A stretch of 51,298 nt of DNA from CAZEAN01 sp964510225 (lineage in GTDB: Bacteria; Planctomycetota; Planctomycetia; Isosphaerales; Isosphaeraceae). A program made the position numbers and the translations under genes. Position 1 is the first letter of the stretch. Every line of letters begins with the position of its first letter. The notes under the pieces are model-generated. The model had not been told where the DNA came from. It did not search any database and saw nothing but the letters and a program-made list of their open reading frames with translations. Of the stretch, positions 26,936-36,551 are shown piece by piece. The stretch lies in NCBI GenBank assembly GCA_964510225.1, contig CAZEAN010000032.1:1-51298 (forward strand), written 5' to 3'.

Positions 26936-27266
26936 CGCTCTGCAGTAATATAGAATCGACGATTATGGATTTGTTTGCGGTAGATCACCGTTCGAGATCC
27001 TTGAGAAGGATGACAGCCGGGAGACCTTTCAGAGCCTCTAGCTCTCCCAATGTAACCTACAGAGCTGCTTGTTTCATTGTTTAGTCAGAGGCAAACCTGC
27101 TCAACAAAAGATCGGGAATTGGACCAGGATCCCTTGGTTATTCCAAGGGTTGCGGTCGGAAGTCTTGACCCATGTAGTCTCAAGAGTGTGTCATAGGAAT
27201 CTTCATTTGCCCCGGGTTTGCGTTTTGTCCTCGGGATCAATCCTTTTAATCTGACCGAGTGAGTTG
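26936..27266. other. Divergent intergenic region between the TrhO-RluA fusion and moxR
   Basis: About 330 bases with no supported gene. It must hold promoters for both directions. Two short hairpins are visible: ATCCTT-GAG-AAGGAT at 26997-27011 and CCCTTGG-TTATT-CCAAGGG at 27131-27149. Neither is followed by a T-run, so they are not obvious terminators. No known riboswitch or RNA gene was recognised. Confidence 0.4.
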
Positions 27267-28280
27267 ATGTCAGTTCCTCCTGAACCTGAAACGGCCGTCG
27301 ATACAACGAAGGCACCCGAAACCGCTTCCTCTCCGGTCGCGGAGTGGGCGAAGCGAGTCAGAGAGCAGGTTGACCGTGTCTATGTGGGCCAAGATGATCT
27401 CGTCCGTGGCGCCTTGATTGCTCTCTTGGCGGGTGGTCACGTATTAATCGAGAGTGTCCCTGGACTAGGCAAAACGCTCCTCGTCCGCGTCTTCGGTCGC
27501 GTTCTGGGTTGTGATTTTAATCGGATCCAATTCACGCCCGACCTCATGCCCTCAGATATCACTGGGACTTCGATCTTCGAAGAGCACACGGGGCAGTTTC
27601 GATTTCGCCCCGGTCCGGTCTTTACACAACTCTTGCTTGCCGATGAGGTGAATCGATCTCCTGCCAAAACGCATGCGGCGCTCTTGCAGATCATGCAGGA
27701 AGCGCGTGTCACGGTCGATGGCGTTACTCATGAACTCCGACCGCCATTCCTAACGCTCGCGACCCAAAACCCAATTGAATCGGAGGGGACCTACAACCTC
27801 CCAGAGGCCCAACTCGATCGGTTTCTGATGAAATTGATAGCGGACTATCCATCGGGTCCAGAAGAGATTGAAATCCTCCGACTCCATACCGAAGGAAAAA
27901 GTCCAGAATCGATCTTGGAAAGTCGGGTAGAGACTGTCACTGGGCCAGAAGAAATCCTCCAGATGCAGCGTCATTGTGATGCCGTCCTGGCCGACGAACG
28001 GTTGCTGAACTACATCACCACGATCGTCCGAAAGACCCGAGAGTGGCCCTCCTTCGCCATCGGTGCCTCGCCGAGAGCAAGCGTTGCTCTCCTCCGAGGT
28101 GCTCGAGTGGCAGCAGCGCTGGAGGGGAGGGACTACATCGTCCCCGACGACGTCCAGGAAGTTGCGTTGCCGACTATCCGACACCGGGTGATTCTCACCC
28201 CAGAGGCTGAAATCGAAGGGCGGAGGGTCGATGACCTCCTGGTTGAACTCGTCCGATCGGTCGAAGTCCCTCGGAGCTGA
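27267..28280 (+). CDS. moxR: MoxR-family AAA+ ATPase
   Basis: The 337-residue ATPase shows Walker A (LIESVPGLGKTLLV), RIQFTPDLMPSDITG, Walker B (LLADEVNRSPAKT), sensor 1 (LATQNPIESEGTYNLPEAQLDRF) and the C-terminal lid with GASPRASVALLRGARVAA, all MoxR hallmarks. MoxR proteins act as chaperone-like ATPases, usually with a DUF58 protein and VWA/Bat proteins encoded next to them. Here no DUF58 gene is adjacent, and the VWA/Bat genes lie about 14.5 kb away at 42768-46944. ATG 27267 is used rather than TTG 27264. The gene ends in an AT-rich spacer convergent with uvrA. Confidence 0.92.
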   Translation: MSVPPEPETAVDTTKAPETASSPVAEWAKRVREQVDRVYVGQDDLVRGALIALLAGGHVLIESVPGLGKTLLVRVFGRVLGCDFNRIQFTPDLMPSDITGTSIFEEHTGQFRFRPGPVFTQLLLADEVNRSPAKTHAALLQIMQEARVTVDGVTHELRPPFLTLATQNPIESEGTYNLPEAQLDRFLMKLIADYPSGPEEIEILRLHTEGKSPESILESRVETVTGPEEILQMQRHCDAVLADERLLNYITTIVRKTREWPSFAIGASPRASVALLRGARVAAALEGRDYIVPDDVQEVALPTIRHRVILTPEAEIEGRRVDDLLVELVRSVEVPRS

Positions 28281-28378
28281 ACTAATCAGCTTCTAAAATT
28301 GGCTTCATTCACGAGAATATTTCAAAAATTCACCAATTTGTTATTTTTATTAATTTGACTGATTGTTATTAGATAAAC

Positions 28379-31300
28379 TTACGAGCGTTTTCTTCTACGC
28401 CGACTAGTAACCTTTGCCGTACGTGCTTTGGCCGACTGCCAGGGATCATCGATCGGCTTATTCAGATAGCTATCGGAAATTCGCTTTAGGAAGGAGTCGA
28501 ATGTGGCGGTACTCATCTCATCAACGCTCACGACTCGAAGTAGAAGCTCCCGGTATGACAGTTTTCCTGGCTTCGATTCGACTCTGGGCGCGTTACTGTG
28601 AACTGGCGTCTCCAACTGATCGAACGGAACGAGCCCCAGCTCGTCACGGATCGATTCTGGCGTAAATGAACCCTCCTTGTATCGGAATTTGAGGGTAAGT
28701 ACCCACTCGTGCCCTGTGTTTGCCTCAAAGAACGGTGGATCCTTGGGGAACTCCTTGGCCCCGATTCGGACGAGGGTTCGTTTTGACCAATCTGGCTCGT
28801 CAAATGGATCAAGTTCGCTGATGCGGTCGACCACATGTGCCAATACTTGACCGTCCCACTTCGGCGTTGCCCCGGTCCGAGTCAAGCGATCTGCGGTATG
28901 CCAACGGCGACCGTCGAGTTCCCAAGGAGCCGCGACGTCCTTGAGGTCGCCGATTACTTTTGAGGCGCTTTGGATCGCTTCAATCTCCCGGCGAGCAGCA
29001 GCTTTGGGGTCGTAGACTGGTCGCTCCCGGAATGGACCGGCTTCAAGGACCGGACGAAGGACTACTCCGGTCCTGCTTTCCGGGCAATCGACAACCGTCT
29101 CTGGTGTCCCCGCGACGACAAGATGCCCCCCCTGCGCTCCTGCTTCGGGACCGATATCGATCACCCAGTCAGCCGTCTTGACGACGTCGAGATTGAGTTC
29201 AATGACAACAACTGTGTTTCCGAGGTCGGCGAGACGGTGGATGACATCAAGGAGTTTCCGGACATCATCGGCATGGAGCCCCGTCGTCGGCTCATCGAGA
29301 ATGTAGATGGTCTTGCCCGTCTGCGGTCGTGCGAGTTCGGCCGCGAGTTTGACCCGCTGGGCTTCGCCTCCGGAGAGGGTCGTCGCCGATTGTCCGAGAG
29401 GGACATAACCCAGCCCGACGTCATGGAGAGTCTGCATCATCTTCCTGAGCTTGGGGACGGCCGCGAAGAGTTCAAGGGCTTCGTCGATCGTCAGCTCCAG
29501 CACTTCGGCGATTGACTTGCCTCGGTACGTAATTGCCAACACTTCCTCGGTATAGCGTCGCCCCTGGCAGCTATCGCAAGTCACCCAAACATCGGGGAGG
29601 AAGTGCATCTCGATCCGTTTTTGGCCGGCACCCTCGCAAGCTTCACAGCGACCACCGTTAAGGTTAAAGCTAAATCGACCAGGACCATAACCGCGGATCT
29701 TGGATTCGGGGAGCTTCGCGAAAAGCTCTCGGATTTGGTCAAAGGCACCTGTGTAAGTAGCCGGTGTCGAGTTTGGAGTGCTCCCGATCGGATTTTGATC
29801 AACGGCGATTACCTTATCAATGAACTCAAACCCCAAGATTTGATCATGACGACCCGGCGTCAGATGGGCATCGCTCAATCGATACGCACAGGCGTTTTTT
29901 AGGACATCTTCAACGAGCGAGCTCTTCCCCGAACCACTGACTCCCGTGACCACCGTCACGAGTCCGATAGGGAAGGTCACATCGATCCCCTTGAGGTTGT
30001 GGTGGGTCGCATTACAAACAACCAGTCCATATTCAGGATTCGGTCGTCGATTGGTTGGCACCGGGATCGCTTCCGTGCCCGAGAGGTAGCGGCCCGTTAG
30101 TGACTTGGGCGATTTCTTGAGTTGGCTCAGCGTCCCTGACCCGGTAATTTCGCCACCTAATGAGCCCGAACCTGGTCCGAAGTCGACCAAGTGATCCGCG
30201 GCCTCGATCACCTCCCAATCGTGCTCGACCATCACCAGCGTATTGCCGAGATCTCTCAGATTCCTGAGAGCACCGAGGAGTCGCGCATTGTCTCGAGGAT
30301 GAAGCCCAATCGTTGGCTCATCGAGGACATAGAGGACACCGGTGAGTCCACTTCCAATCTGGCTTGCGAGTCGGATCCGCTGGCTTTCGCCTCCAGAGAG
30401 GGTCGGGGTGGAACGACCGAGCGTCAAGTAATCCAGGCCAACATCAACGAGGAATCGGAGACGGTCACGGATCTCTCTGATGAGATCGCCCGCGATCTGT
30501 TGCTCCGTTTCGGAGAGTCCGAGGTCTCGAAAGAACGACCAAGTACGACCAAGTGACCAATTATTGACTTGATCAAGCGTATATCCCTGAAACCGGACGG
30601 CGGCAGCATCATCGCGGAGTCGGCCACCGAGACACGACATGCACGGAACCAGATCGACCATCCCTCGGAGCTTGGCTCGATAGACAAAGGAAACGCGTGC
30701 TGCTTCCAGAATTGAAGGCAAAACACCTTTATACTGATATTTAAATCCAGGAACTCCATCGAGCGGCGGTACTTCGAACCAGGTTTCGCCCGTACCCTGG
30801 AGAATCATCCGACGGAGGCGTGACTCGAGGTCGTCAAAGGGGAGATCGGGATCAACCCCAAGGGTCTCGCAGAGGGTCAGGATCATCCGACCGAAGGGGG
30901 TGCCGGATTCGATGGTCGGCCAACCTTCGACCGCGCCCTCGCTTAAACTCTTGCGCCCATCTGGAATCAAGATTGCTGGATTCACTCCCCGTTGCACTCC
31001 CAGTCCCTCGCACGAGTCACACCACCCGATCGGGCTATTGAAGGAGAAGTGGTGCGGCGTCATTTCTTCGAAGGTCCGACCGCAACGCTCACAGGATCGA
31101 AACAGGCTGAATTGGTGGACAGGCCACGTTGGTTCTTTAGCATTCTCAACAACCCGAGCGACCCGGATCACTCCATGGCCCAGTTTCAGGGTCGATTCCA
31201 CACTATCTGCGAGTCGAGAACGGGACTTCCGTCGCGCGATGACGCGATCGACGACGACTTCAACTTGTTGGTACAAGATTGGGCCATCGGGAAGCAGCTT

Positions 31301-34300
31301 AGGATCAGGAGGCTTGCTGAGATCGTGTGAGTGGCCATTGACACGGATCCGACCAAAACCGGACTTGTTGAGTTGTTCCCAGACTTCGGTGACTTCATCG
31401 AAGTCGTTCGAGGAGTCATTATCGAGGATTGATTCGGCCTCAAGCCATTCGATCGGGTTTATCGGCGCCATGAGATAAAGTCGCTCCCCTTCGAAACGAT
31501 CGAGGAGGGTCTCCACAATTTGGTCGATCGTCTGAGGGTTGACCGGAACTCCGCAGTTCGGACAGTGCGGCTGTCCGAGTCGCGCGAAGAGTATCCGGAG
31601 GTAATCGTGGATCTCCGTGACTGTCCCGACCGTCGACCTCGGACTCTTGCTCGTGGTTTTCTGTTCGATGCTGATTGCGGGTGAGAGCCCGGTGATCCGT
31701 TCCACCTTGGGCTTTTGGAGCGGAGCGAGAAATTGCCTTGCATAACTCGAAAGGCTCTCCACGTAGCGACGCTGCCCCTCCGCGTAGAGGGTGTCCATCG
31801 CCAGTGAACTCTTCCCCGATCCGCTCGGCCCACAGCAGACCGACAGTTTGTACCGAGGCAGTTGGACATCAATTCCTTTGAGGTTGTGTTGTGCTGCCCC
31901 CTCGATCGTAATCTCTTTGAATTCAGTATTCGTCCGTTTAGTTGACCGCTTTGTTTTCGAAGTAGCTTGTGCTTGTTTTGAACTTGATTTGGCCGATGTG
32001 TCATTGGGATTCAAGATCTTCTGGAGTGCTTTGCCAGTCGCACTTGTTGATCTCGCCTCGGCGATCTGTTCTGGGGTCCCTTCAGCGACGACTTCCCCAC
32101 CGCCTGCTCCACCTTCGGGACCAAGGTCGATCACCCAGTCGGCCGTCTTGATCACGTCGAGGTTATGCTCAATGACCAGTACTGTATTCCCGAGAGCAAC
32201 AAACCCATGGAGCACTTCGAGGAGTCGTTTGACATCTTCAAAATGGAGACCCGTGGTGGGCTCGTCGAGGACGTAGAGAGTTCGGCCGGTGCCTTTCTTG
32301 ACCAGCTCTCGGGCAAGCTTGATCCGCTGTGCTTCCCCGCCGGAAAGGGTCGGTGATGCTTGCCCAAGTTTGAGGTAATCGAGGCCAACATCATGGAGCG
32401 TCTTCAGCATCGACGCGATCTTAGGGACATTCTCAAAAAGCTCCAGCGCTTCCTGTACATCCATTTCGAGGACGTCGCTGATGCTCTTCCCTTTGAACTT
32501 GCACTCAAGGGTCTCACGTCCGAACCGATGACCCTCGCAGATCGGACAAGTCACCCAGACATCGGCGAGGAAGTCCATCTCGAGCTTGTTCGATCCGTTC
32601 CCTTCGCACGCTTCGCAACGACCTCCGGGGACATTGAAACTAAACCTCCCCGGCTGATAGCCCCGCGTTTTGGATTCAGGGAGCTTGGCAAAGAGATCCC
32701 GAATTTGATCAAAAAGCTTAATGTAAGTTGCTGGATTAGACCGAGGAGTTCGACCGATCGGTGATTGATCAATATCAATCATCTTGTCGAGATGTTCGAG
32801 CCCCTCGATTCGATCATGGGCACCAGGTTCGGTCTTGGCATTGTTAAGATCGCGCGCGAGGGACTCCCGGAGGATCCGGCCAATGAGTGAACTCTTGCCC
32901 GAGCCCGAGACCCCCGTAACCCCGACGAAGACACCAAGAGGGATCTCAACGTCGATTCCTTTCAGATTGTTTTCCCGTGCGTTGACGATTCTGAGGACTC
33001 GACCGTCAGGCTTACGACGTTCTGAAGGAACGGGGATCGTCCGTTTGCCAGCGAGGTACTGACCAGTCAGGCTTTTCTTAGACTTGATGACTTGACTGAT
33101 TGATCCTTGAGCAACGATCTCGCCCCCTTTGACCCCCGGCCCGGGGCCAAAGTCGATCAAGTGATCGGACGCACGCATCGTATCTTCGTCGTGCTCAACG
33201 ACGAGGACGGTGTTTCCGGCGTCACGGAGTTGTTGCAAGGTTGAGATCAGGCGATCGTTATCCCTTGGGTGAAGTCCGATCGAGGGCTCATCGAGGACGT
33301 AAAGCACACCGACTAAGCCGGCTCCGACTTGGCTCGCGAGTCGGATCCGCTGCGCTTCACCGCCGGAAAGTGTTGGCGCGGGACGATTGAGGGTGAGGTA
33401 ATCGAGGCCAACATTGACCAAGAACCGCAACCGAGCACGGATCTCCTTTAAGAGTTCCTCTGCAATGGTCTTGGAAAGGTGATCAAAAGGTTCAGGAGGA
33501 GGAATTCTCGAAGCTTGGCTAGGCGCATCAGCACCGGCCAAGAGATCAAACCAGTGGAGTAAACTCCCGATGTCCGTTGCTTCCAAGTGACCCAGGGTCT
33601 GCCCCGCCACCCGAACCGCTCGAGCACGGCTGTTCAGTCTTGCCCCTTCGCAATCAGAACAGTGGACCTCCTTGAGATACGGGCCGAGCTTTGCGCGTTG
33701 TGGACCGGATTCTTTGCCTTTGAGCTTTTCAAGGAGTTCATTGGCAATACCACCCCAGACATCCGAATGCGACCAAGACCCGTGCCGAGTCTTCCATCGA
33801 TAGACAATCTTCCGTTCACCGGTTCCGAAGAGCCAGGCATCACGCCACCTCTGATTTAATTCAGACCAAGGTTTCTTGAGGAGTGTTCCTTTCGGGGGAC
33901 CATCTTGATCAGCCTCGAGATTTGCGGCGAATCCCTCGTAGAGGTGCCGCCGCCATTTTCCGACCTTCTTTAAGGGGCCAATCGGTGCGATAGCACCCGC
34001 CGCGACTGAGAGCGAGGGATCCGGAATTAGAAGTTCGGGATCGAACTCCTGACGGATTCCCAGTCCATCGCACGACGGGCAACGTCCCTGCGGGCTATTG
34101 AAGCTAAAGAGCTGGGGGCTCGGGGGATCGAATCCAATCCCACAGTGGGAGCACGCGTAGTTCGACGAGAGGACTAAGTCTTCTTCCCCCTCGACGCTGA
34201 CGACTAGGGTACCGCCTCCGCGCTTCAGACCAGCTTCGACCGCCTCAGCGAGCCGGCCACGCTGGGCGGGCCCTAGCTTAATTCGATCGATTACAACCTC

Positions 34301-34912
34301 GATGTTGTGTTTCTTCTTACGATCGAGGGAGGGGGGTTCGGCGATCGAATGGATCTTGCCATTGATTCGTGCACGGAGGTAACCATCACGGCTGAGTTCA
34401 GCAAAGAGGTCCCGGTGCTCTCCCTTCTGGCCACGAACCACGGGGGCCAGAATGATTATGTAGTTGCCAGTCGGTTCCTCTTGGAGTCGTGCGACGATCT
34501 GCTCTCTCGTCTGAGCTTCCACCGGTCGACCACAGCGCGGGCAATGTTGACGACCGACTCGCGCGTAGAGGACCCGGAGATAGTCGTGGATCTCCGTAAT
34601 CGTCCCCACCGTACTCCGTGGGTTTCGCCCACCGGTCTTCTGTTGGATTGCGATTGAAGGGCTTAATCCATCAATTCGATCGACATCAGGCTTAGGCAAA
34701 CGAGCTAAGAACTGGCGGGCGTAGCTTGAAAGGCTTTCAACATAGCGACGCTGCCCTTCAGCGTAGACCGTGTCGAATGCCAGGGAACTCTTTCCCGAAC
34801 CCGAGACCCCTGTTAGACAGATCAACGCATTACGCGGGAGTTCGACAGAGACGTCTCGGAGATTGTGCTCACGAGCGCCTCGGATGACGATTGCAGGGGC
34901 CGCCAACGCCAC
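28379..34912 (-). CDS. uvrA: Tandem double UvrA (excinuclease ABC subunit A) with C-terminal extension
   Basis: The 2177-residue protein holds two complete UvrA copies (about 1-965 and 1000-1940), a basic Ser/Thr/Lys linker between them, and about 235 extra residues at the end. UvrA finds bulky DNA lesions and loads UvrB. Each copy has two ABC ATPase units: Walker A GVSGSGKSS (GPSGSGKSS at the start of copy 2), signatures LSGGEAQR or LSGGESQR, and Walker B VLDEP/ILDEP, plus paired CxxC zinc sites (e.g. GGRCEACEGNG ... CPICEGHRFG). Chlamydial UvrA is also a tandem fusion. In the last ATPase unit the switch His is Leu1906 (VIELNLDVV against VIEHNLDVI in copy 1). The C-terminal part is unrecognised. 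Start GTG 34912 has GGAGG six bases upstream. Confidence 0.95.
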   Translation of the reverse strand: MALAAPAIVIRGAREHNLRDVSVELPRNALICLTGVSGSGKSSLAFDTVYAEGQRRYVESLSSYARQFLARLPKPDVDRIDGLSPSIAIQQKTGGRNPRSTVGTITEIHDYLRVLYARVGRQHCPRCGRPVEAQTREQIVARLQEEPTGNYIIILAPVVRGQKGEHRDLFAELSRDGYLRARINGKIHSIAEPPSLDRKKKHNIEVVIDRIKLGPAQRGRLAEAVEAGLKRGGGTLVVSVEGEEDLVLSSNYACSHCGIGFDPPSPQLFSFNSPQGRCPSCDGLGIRQEFDPELLIPDPSLSVAAGAIAPIGPLKKVGKWRRHLYEGFAANLEADQDGPPKGTLLKKPWSELNQRWRDAWLFGTGERKIVYRWKTRHGSWSHSDVWGGIANELLEKLKGKESGPQRAKLGPYLKEVHCSDCEGARLNSRARAVRVAGQTLGHLEATDIGSLLHWFDLLAGADAPSQASRIPPPEPFDHLSKTIAEELLKEIRARLRFLVNVGLDYLTLNRPAPTLSGGEAQRIRLASQVGAGLVGVLYVLDEPSIGLHPRDNDRLISTLQQLRDAGNTVLVVEHDEDTMRASDHLIDFGPGPGVKGGEIVAQGSISQVIKSKKSLTGQYLAGKRTIPVPSERRKPDGRVLRIVNARENNLKGIDVEIPLGVFVGVTGVSGSGKSSLIGRILRESLARDLNNAKTEPGAHDRIEGLEHLDKMIDIDQSPIGRTPRSNPATYIKLFDQIRDLFAKLPESKTRGYQPGRFSFNVPGGRCEACEGNGSNKLEMDFLADVWVTCPICEGHRFGRETLECKFKGKSISDVLEMDVQEALELFENVPKIASMLKTLHDVGLDYLKLGQASPTLSGGEAQRIKLARELVKKGTGRTLYVLDEPTTGLHFEDVKRLLEVLHGFVALGNTVLVIEHNLDVIKTADWVIDLGPEGGAGGGEVVAEGTPEQIAEARSTSATGKALQKILNPNDTSAKSSSKQAQATSKTKRSTKRTNTEFKEITIEGAAQHNLKGIDVQLPRYKLSVCCGPSGSGKSSLAMDTLYAEGQRRYVESLSSYARQFLAPLQKPKVERITGLSPAISIEQKTTSKSPRSTVGTVTEIHDYLRILFARLGQPHCPNCGVPVNPQTIDQIVETLLDRFEGERLYLMAPINPIEWLEAESILDNDSSNDFDEVTEVWEQLNKSGFGRIRVNGHSHDLSKPPDPKLLPDGPILYQQVEVVVDRVIARRKSRSRLADSVESTLKLGHGVIRVARVVENAKEPTWPVHQFSLFRSCERCGRTFEEMTPHHFSFNSPIGWCDSCEGLGVQRGVNPAILIPDGRKSLSEGAVEGWPTIESGTPFGRMILTLCETLGVDPDLPFDDLESRLRRMILQGTGETWFEVPPLDGVPGFKYQYKGVLPSILEAARVSFVYRAKLRGMVDLVPCMSCLGGRLRDDAAAVRFQGYTLDQVNNWSLGRTWSFFRDLGLSETEQQIAGDLIREIRDRLRFLVDVGLDYLTLGRSTPTLSGGESQRIRLASQIGSGLTGVLYVLDEPTIGLHPRDNARLLGALRNLRDLGNTLVMVEHDWEVIEAADHLVDFGPGSGSLGGEITGSGTLSQLKKSPKSLTGRYLSGTEAIPVPTNRRPNPEYGLVVCNATHHNLKGIDVTFPIGLVTVVTGVSGSGKSSLVEDVLKNACAYRLSDAHLTPGRHDQILGFEFIDKVIAVDQNPIGSTPNSTPATYTGAFDQIRELFAKLPESKIRGYGPGRFSFNLNGGRCEACEGAGQKRIEMHFLPDVWVTCDSCQGRRYTEEVLAITYRGKSIAEVLELTIDEALELFAAVPKLRKMMQTLHDVGLGYVPLGQSATTLSGGEAQRVKLAAELARPQTGKTIYILDEPTTGLHADDVRKLLDVIHRLADLGNTVVVIELNLDVVKTADWVIDIGPEAGAQGGHLVVAGTPETVVDCPESRTGVVLRPVLEAGPFRERPVYDPKAAARREIEAIQSASKVIGDLKDVAAPWELDGRRWHTADRLTRTGATPKWDGQVLAHVVDRISELDPFDEPDWSKRTLVRIGAKEFPKDPPFFEANTGHEWVLTLKFRYKEGSFTPESIRDELGLVPFDQLETPVHSNAPRVESKPGKLSYRELLLRVVSVDEMSTATFDSFLKRISDSYLNKPIDDPWQSAKARTAKVTSRRRRKRS

Positions 34913-35323
34913 GGAGGTCCTCCATGATTAGTTGCGGGGGGCGTTAAGGACCGGACATTTTTAGTTGAATCGAGCAATACGATACAACTGTTCGCTGCGC
35001 CGATTCAATCCCTCGGAACTAGACAAGTTGGCCTCTGAGCAAAGAGTGTTCACGATACTGCTTCCCCAAAATCATTCCAATTTTTCAGCTACGGGACCAG
35101 AAACGGGAACTATGGTGTTGGTAGCGGTGTCTTGGAAGGCACCGTCAGGATCATCGGTTCATGGAGCCTTTCTGATAGATCACCGTGTGATCATTCAAGG
35201 CCTCGGATCGTTCAAGGATCTTGAAGCGACCTTGTCATCGCCTTTGTTACCGACAAACGACTCTTTGACTAAACAACGGCGATTACTTGTGTCAGACACA
35301 ACAGAAACAACATAATCTGATTC
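34913..35323. other. Intergenic region between uvrA and the diguanylate cyclase gene
   Basis: About 410 bases between divergent genes. A plus-strand frame of 116 codons (34965-35315, TTG start) has no recognisable motif or ribosome-binding site and is not called. The region probably carries the uvrA promoter; no LexA-type or other operator could be identified by eye. Confidence 0.4.
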
Positions 35324-36451
35324 ATGCTCATGAAGGTCATGATCGCCGAGGGAAACGCCCCCTGCGCTCGGATGCTTAGGACGGTCCTTAAGCGTCAGGA
35401 GCATGAAGTTCTCCTTGTCCGGGATGGCAATGAGGCGGAGGAGCGGCTTCGCCAGGACGAGTCGATTCAGCTCCTTATCGCCAATCGTGACCTTCCTGGC
35501 CTCGATGCGCACGAACTATGCCGCCGGGTCCGGACGGCGAGGCGGATCCCCTACCTCTACATTTTAATGCTGACAAGCCAACCCAAACTGAAGTACCGAC
35601 TTCAAGGGTATGAAGCAGGAGTCGATGGTTTCCTGACCCAGCCGATTCAAGTCAGCGAGTTAATCGCCCACGTCGAGAGTGCGCGTCGGATCATCGAGAT
35701 GCAGCAGGAGCTTCTCCGACGCTCCGAGGAATTGGAAGCGTTGAAGCGCGAATTGGAAGTCCACAATGCGCATCTCACCGATCTTGTCGACACTGATCCT
35801 TTAACTGGTCTCAAGAACCGTCGCCTCTTTCAACGATTTCTCGACGCTGAGTTTCGACGCGCCCAACGACTGAACGATTCCATCTCACTCATCCTCATTG
35901 ATATTGATCATTTCAAGAACTTTAATGATACCTTTGGGCATCAAGCCGGTGATGCGATTCTCCTCAAATTCGCGTCGGAGTTGAGGCGTTCCGTCCGTGA
36001 TCGAGACCTCGTCGCACGTTACGGAGGCGAAGAGTTTGTAGTCGTCCTCCCGGGTCTTCTCGCGGATCAAGCGCTGTGCATGGCAGAACGGCTTCGTACC
36101 AAGCTCGCCGAACAAGAGTGGCCCTACCGAGCAATCACGGCAAGTTTCGGCCTTTCGACAATCGATCCGAGCGTTGAGACACCGACAGAGCTTTTTGAGC
36201 GAGCCGATCGTGCCCTCTATTCCTCAAAGGCGACCGGTCGAGATCGTGTGACCCATGATCGAGAGCTAGGCACCGGAGAGCGGATTGCTCAGACCGGGGC
36301 CAGTCACTCCCCTAGAACAAGTCAACGTCTCTATCCCGAGCTCGAGTCCTTTTGGCCTGTGCTTCCAACCGATCTAAGCCGGGCGATCCAATTTCGTCCG
36401 ATAGTGAACATGGATCCCTCGACACGTTATGCTAGGCATTCTGACCACTAA
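35324..36451 (+). CDS. Diguanylate cyclase (GGDEF) with degenerate receiver domain
   Basis: The 375-residue protein has an N-terminal receiver-like domain (about 1-125), a short helical linker (EMQQELLRRSEELEALKRELEVH) and a GGDEF domain (about 155-320) with DPLTGLKNRR, DIDHFKNFNDTFGHQAGD and the active site G234-G-E-E-F238. An inhibitory I-site R225-x-x-D228 sits five residues before it. It should make cyclic di-GMP from GTP with product inhibition. In the receiver the usual phospho-Asp position is Asn54 (LLIANRDLPGLDA) and the conserved Lys is Gln106 (GFLTQPI), so normal phosphorylation looks impossible. A 55-residue tail is unremarkable. ATGs at 35324, 35330 and 35339 are all possible starts. 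Confidence 0.9.
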   Translation: MLMKVMIAEGNAPCARMLRTVLKRQEHEVLLVRDGNEAEERLRQDESIQLLIANRDLPGLDAHELCRRVRTARRIPYLYILMLTSQPKLKYRLQGYEAGVDGFLTQPIQVSELIAHVESARRIIEMQQELLRRSEELEALKRELEVHNAHLTDLVDTDPLTGLKNRRLFQRFLDAEFRRAQRLNDSISLILIDIDHFKNFNDTFGHQAGDAILLKFASELRRSVRDRDLVARYGGEEFVVVLPGLLADQALCMAERLRTKLAEQEWPYRAITASFGLSTIDPSVETPTELFERADRALYSSKATGRDRVTHDRELGTGERIAQTGASHSPRTSQRLYPELESFWPVLPTDLSRAIQFRPIVNMDPSTRYARHSDH

Positions 36452-36551
36452 TAGTATCAAAAATCAATTGCACATAAAACTCCATTACGTTTCTTTAATA
36501 AATGGTGTCAAATTAACAACAAATCAGACTTGCTTAGCTGGCAGATCAAGT

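Noticed and set aside
28970..29515. 181-codon plus-strand frame inside uvrA
   Set aside because: Mirror of the strongly conserved UvrA ATPase region; the uvrA frame explains the sequence.
34965..35315. Open frame of 116 codons on the plus strand upstream of the cyclase
   Set aside because: TTG start without ribosome-binding site, composition unlike neighbouring proteins, no recognisable motif; kept only as an intergenic note.
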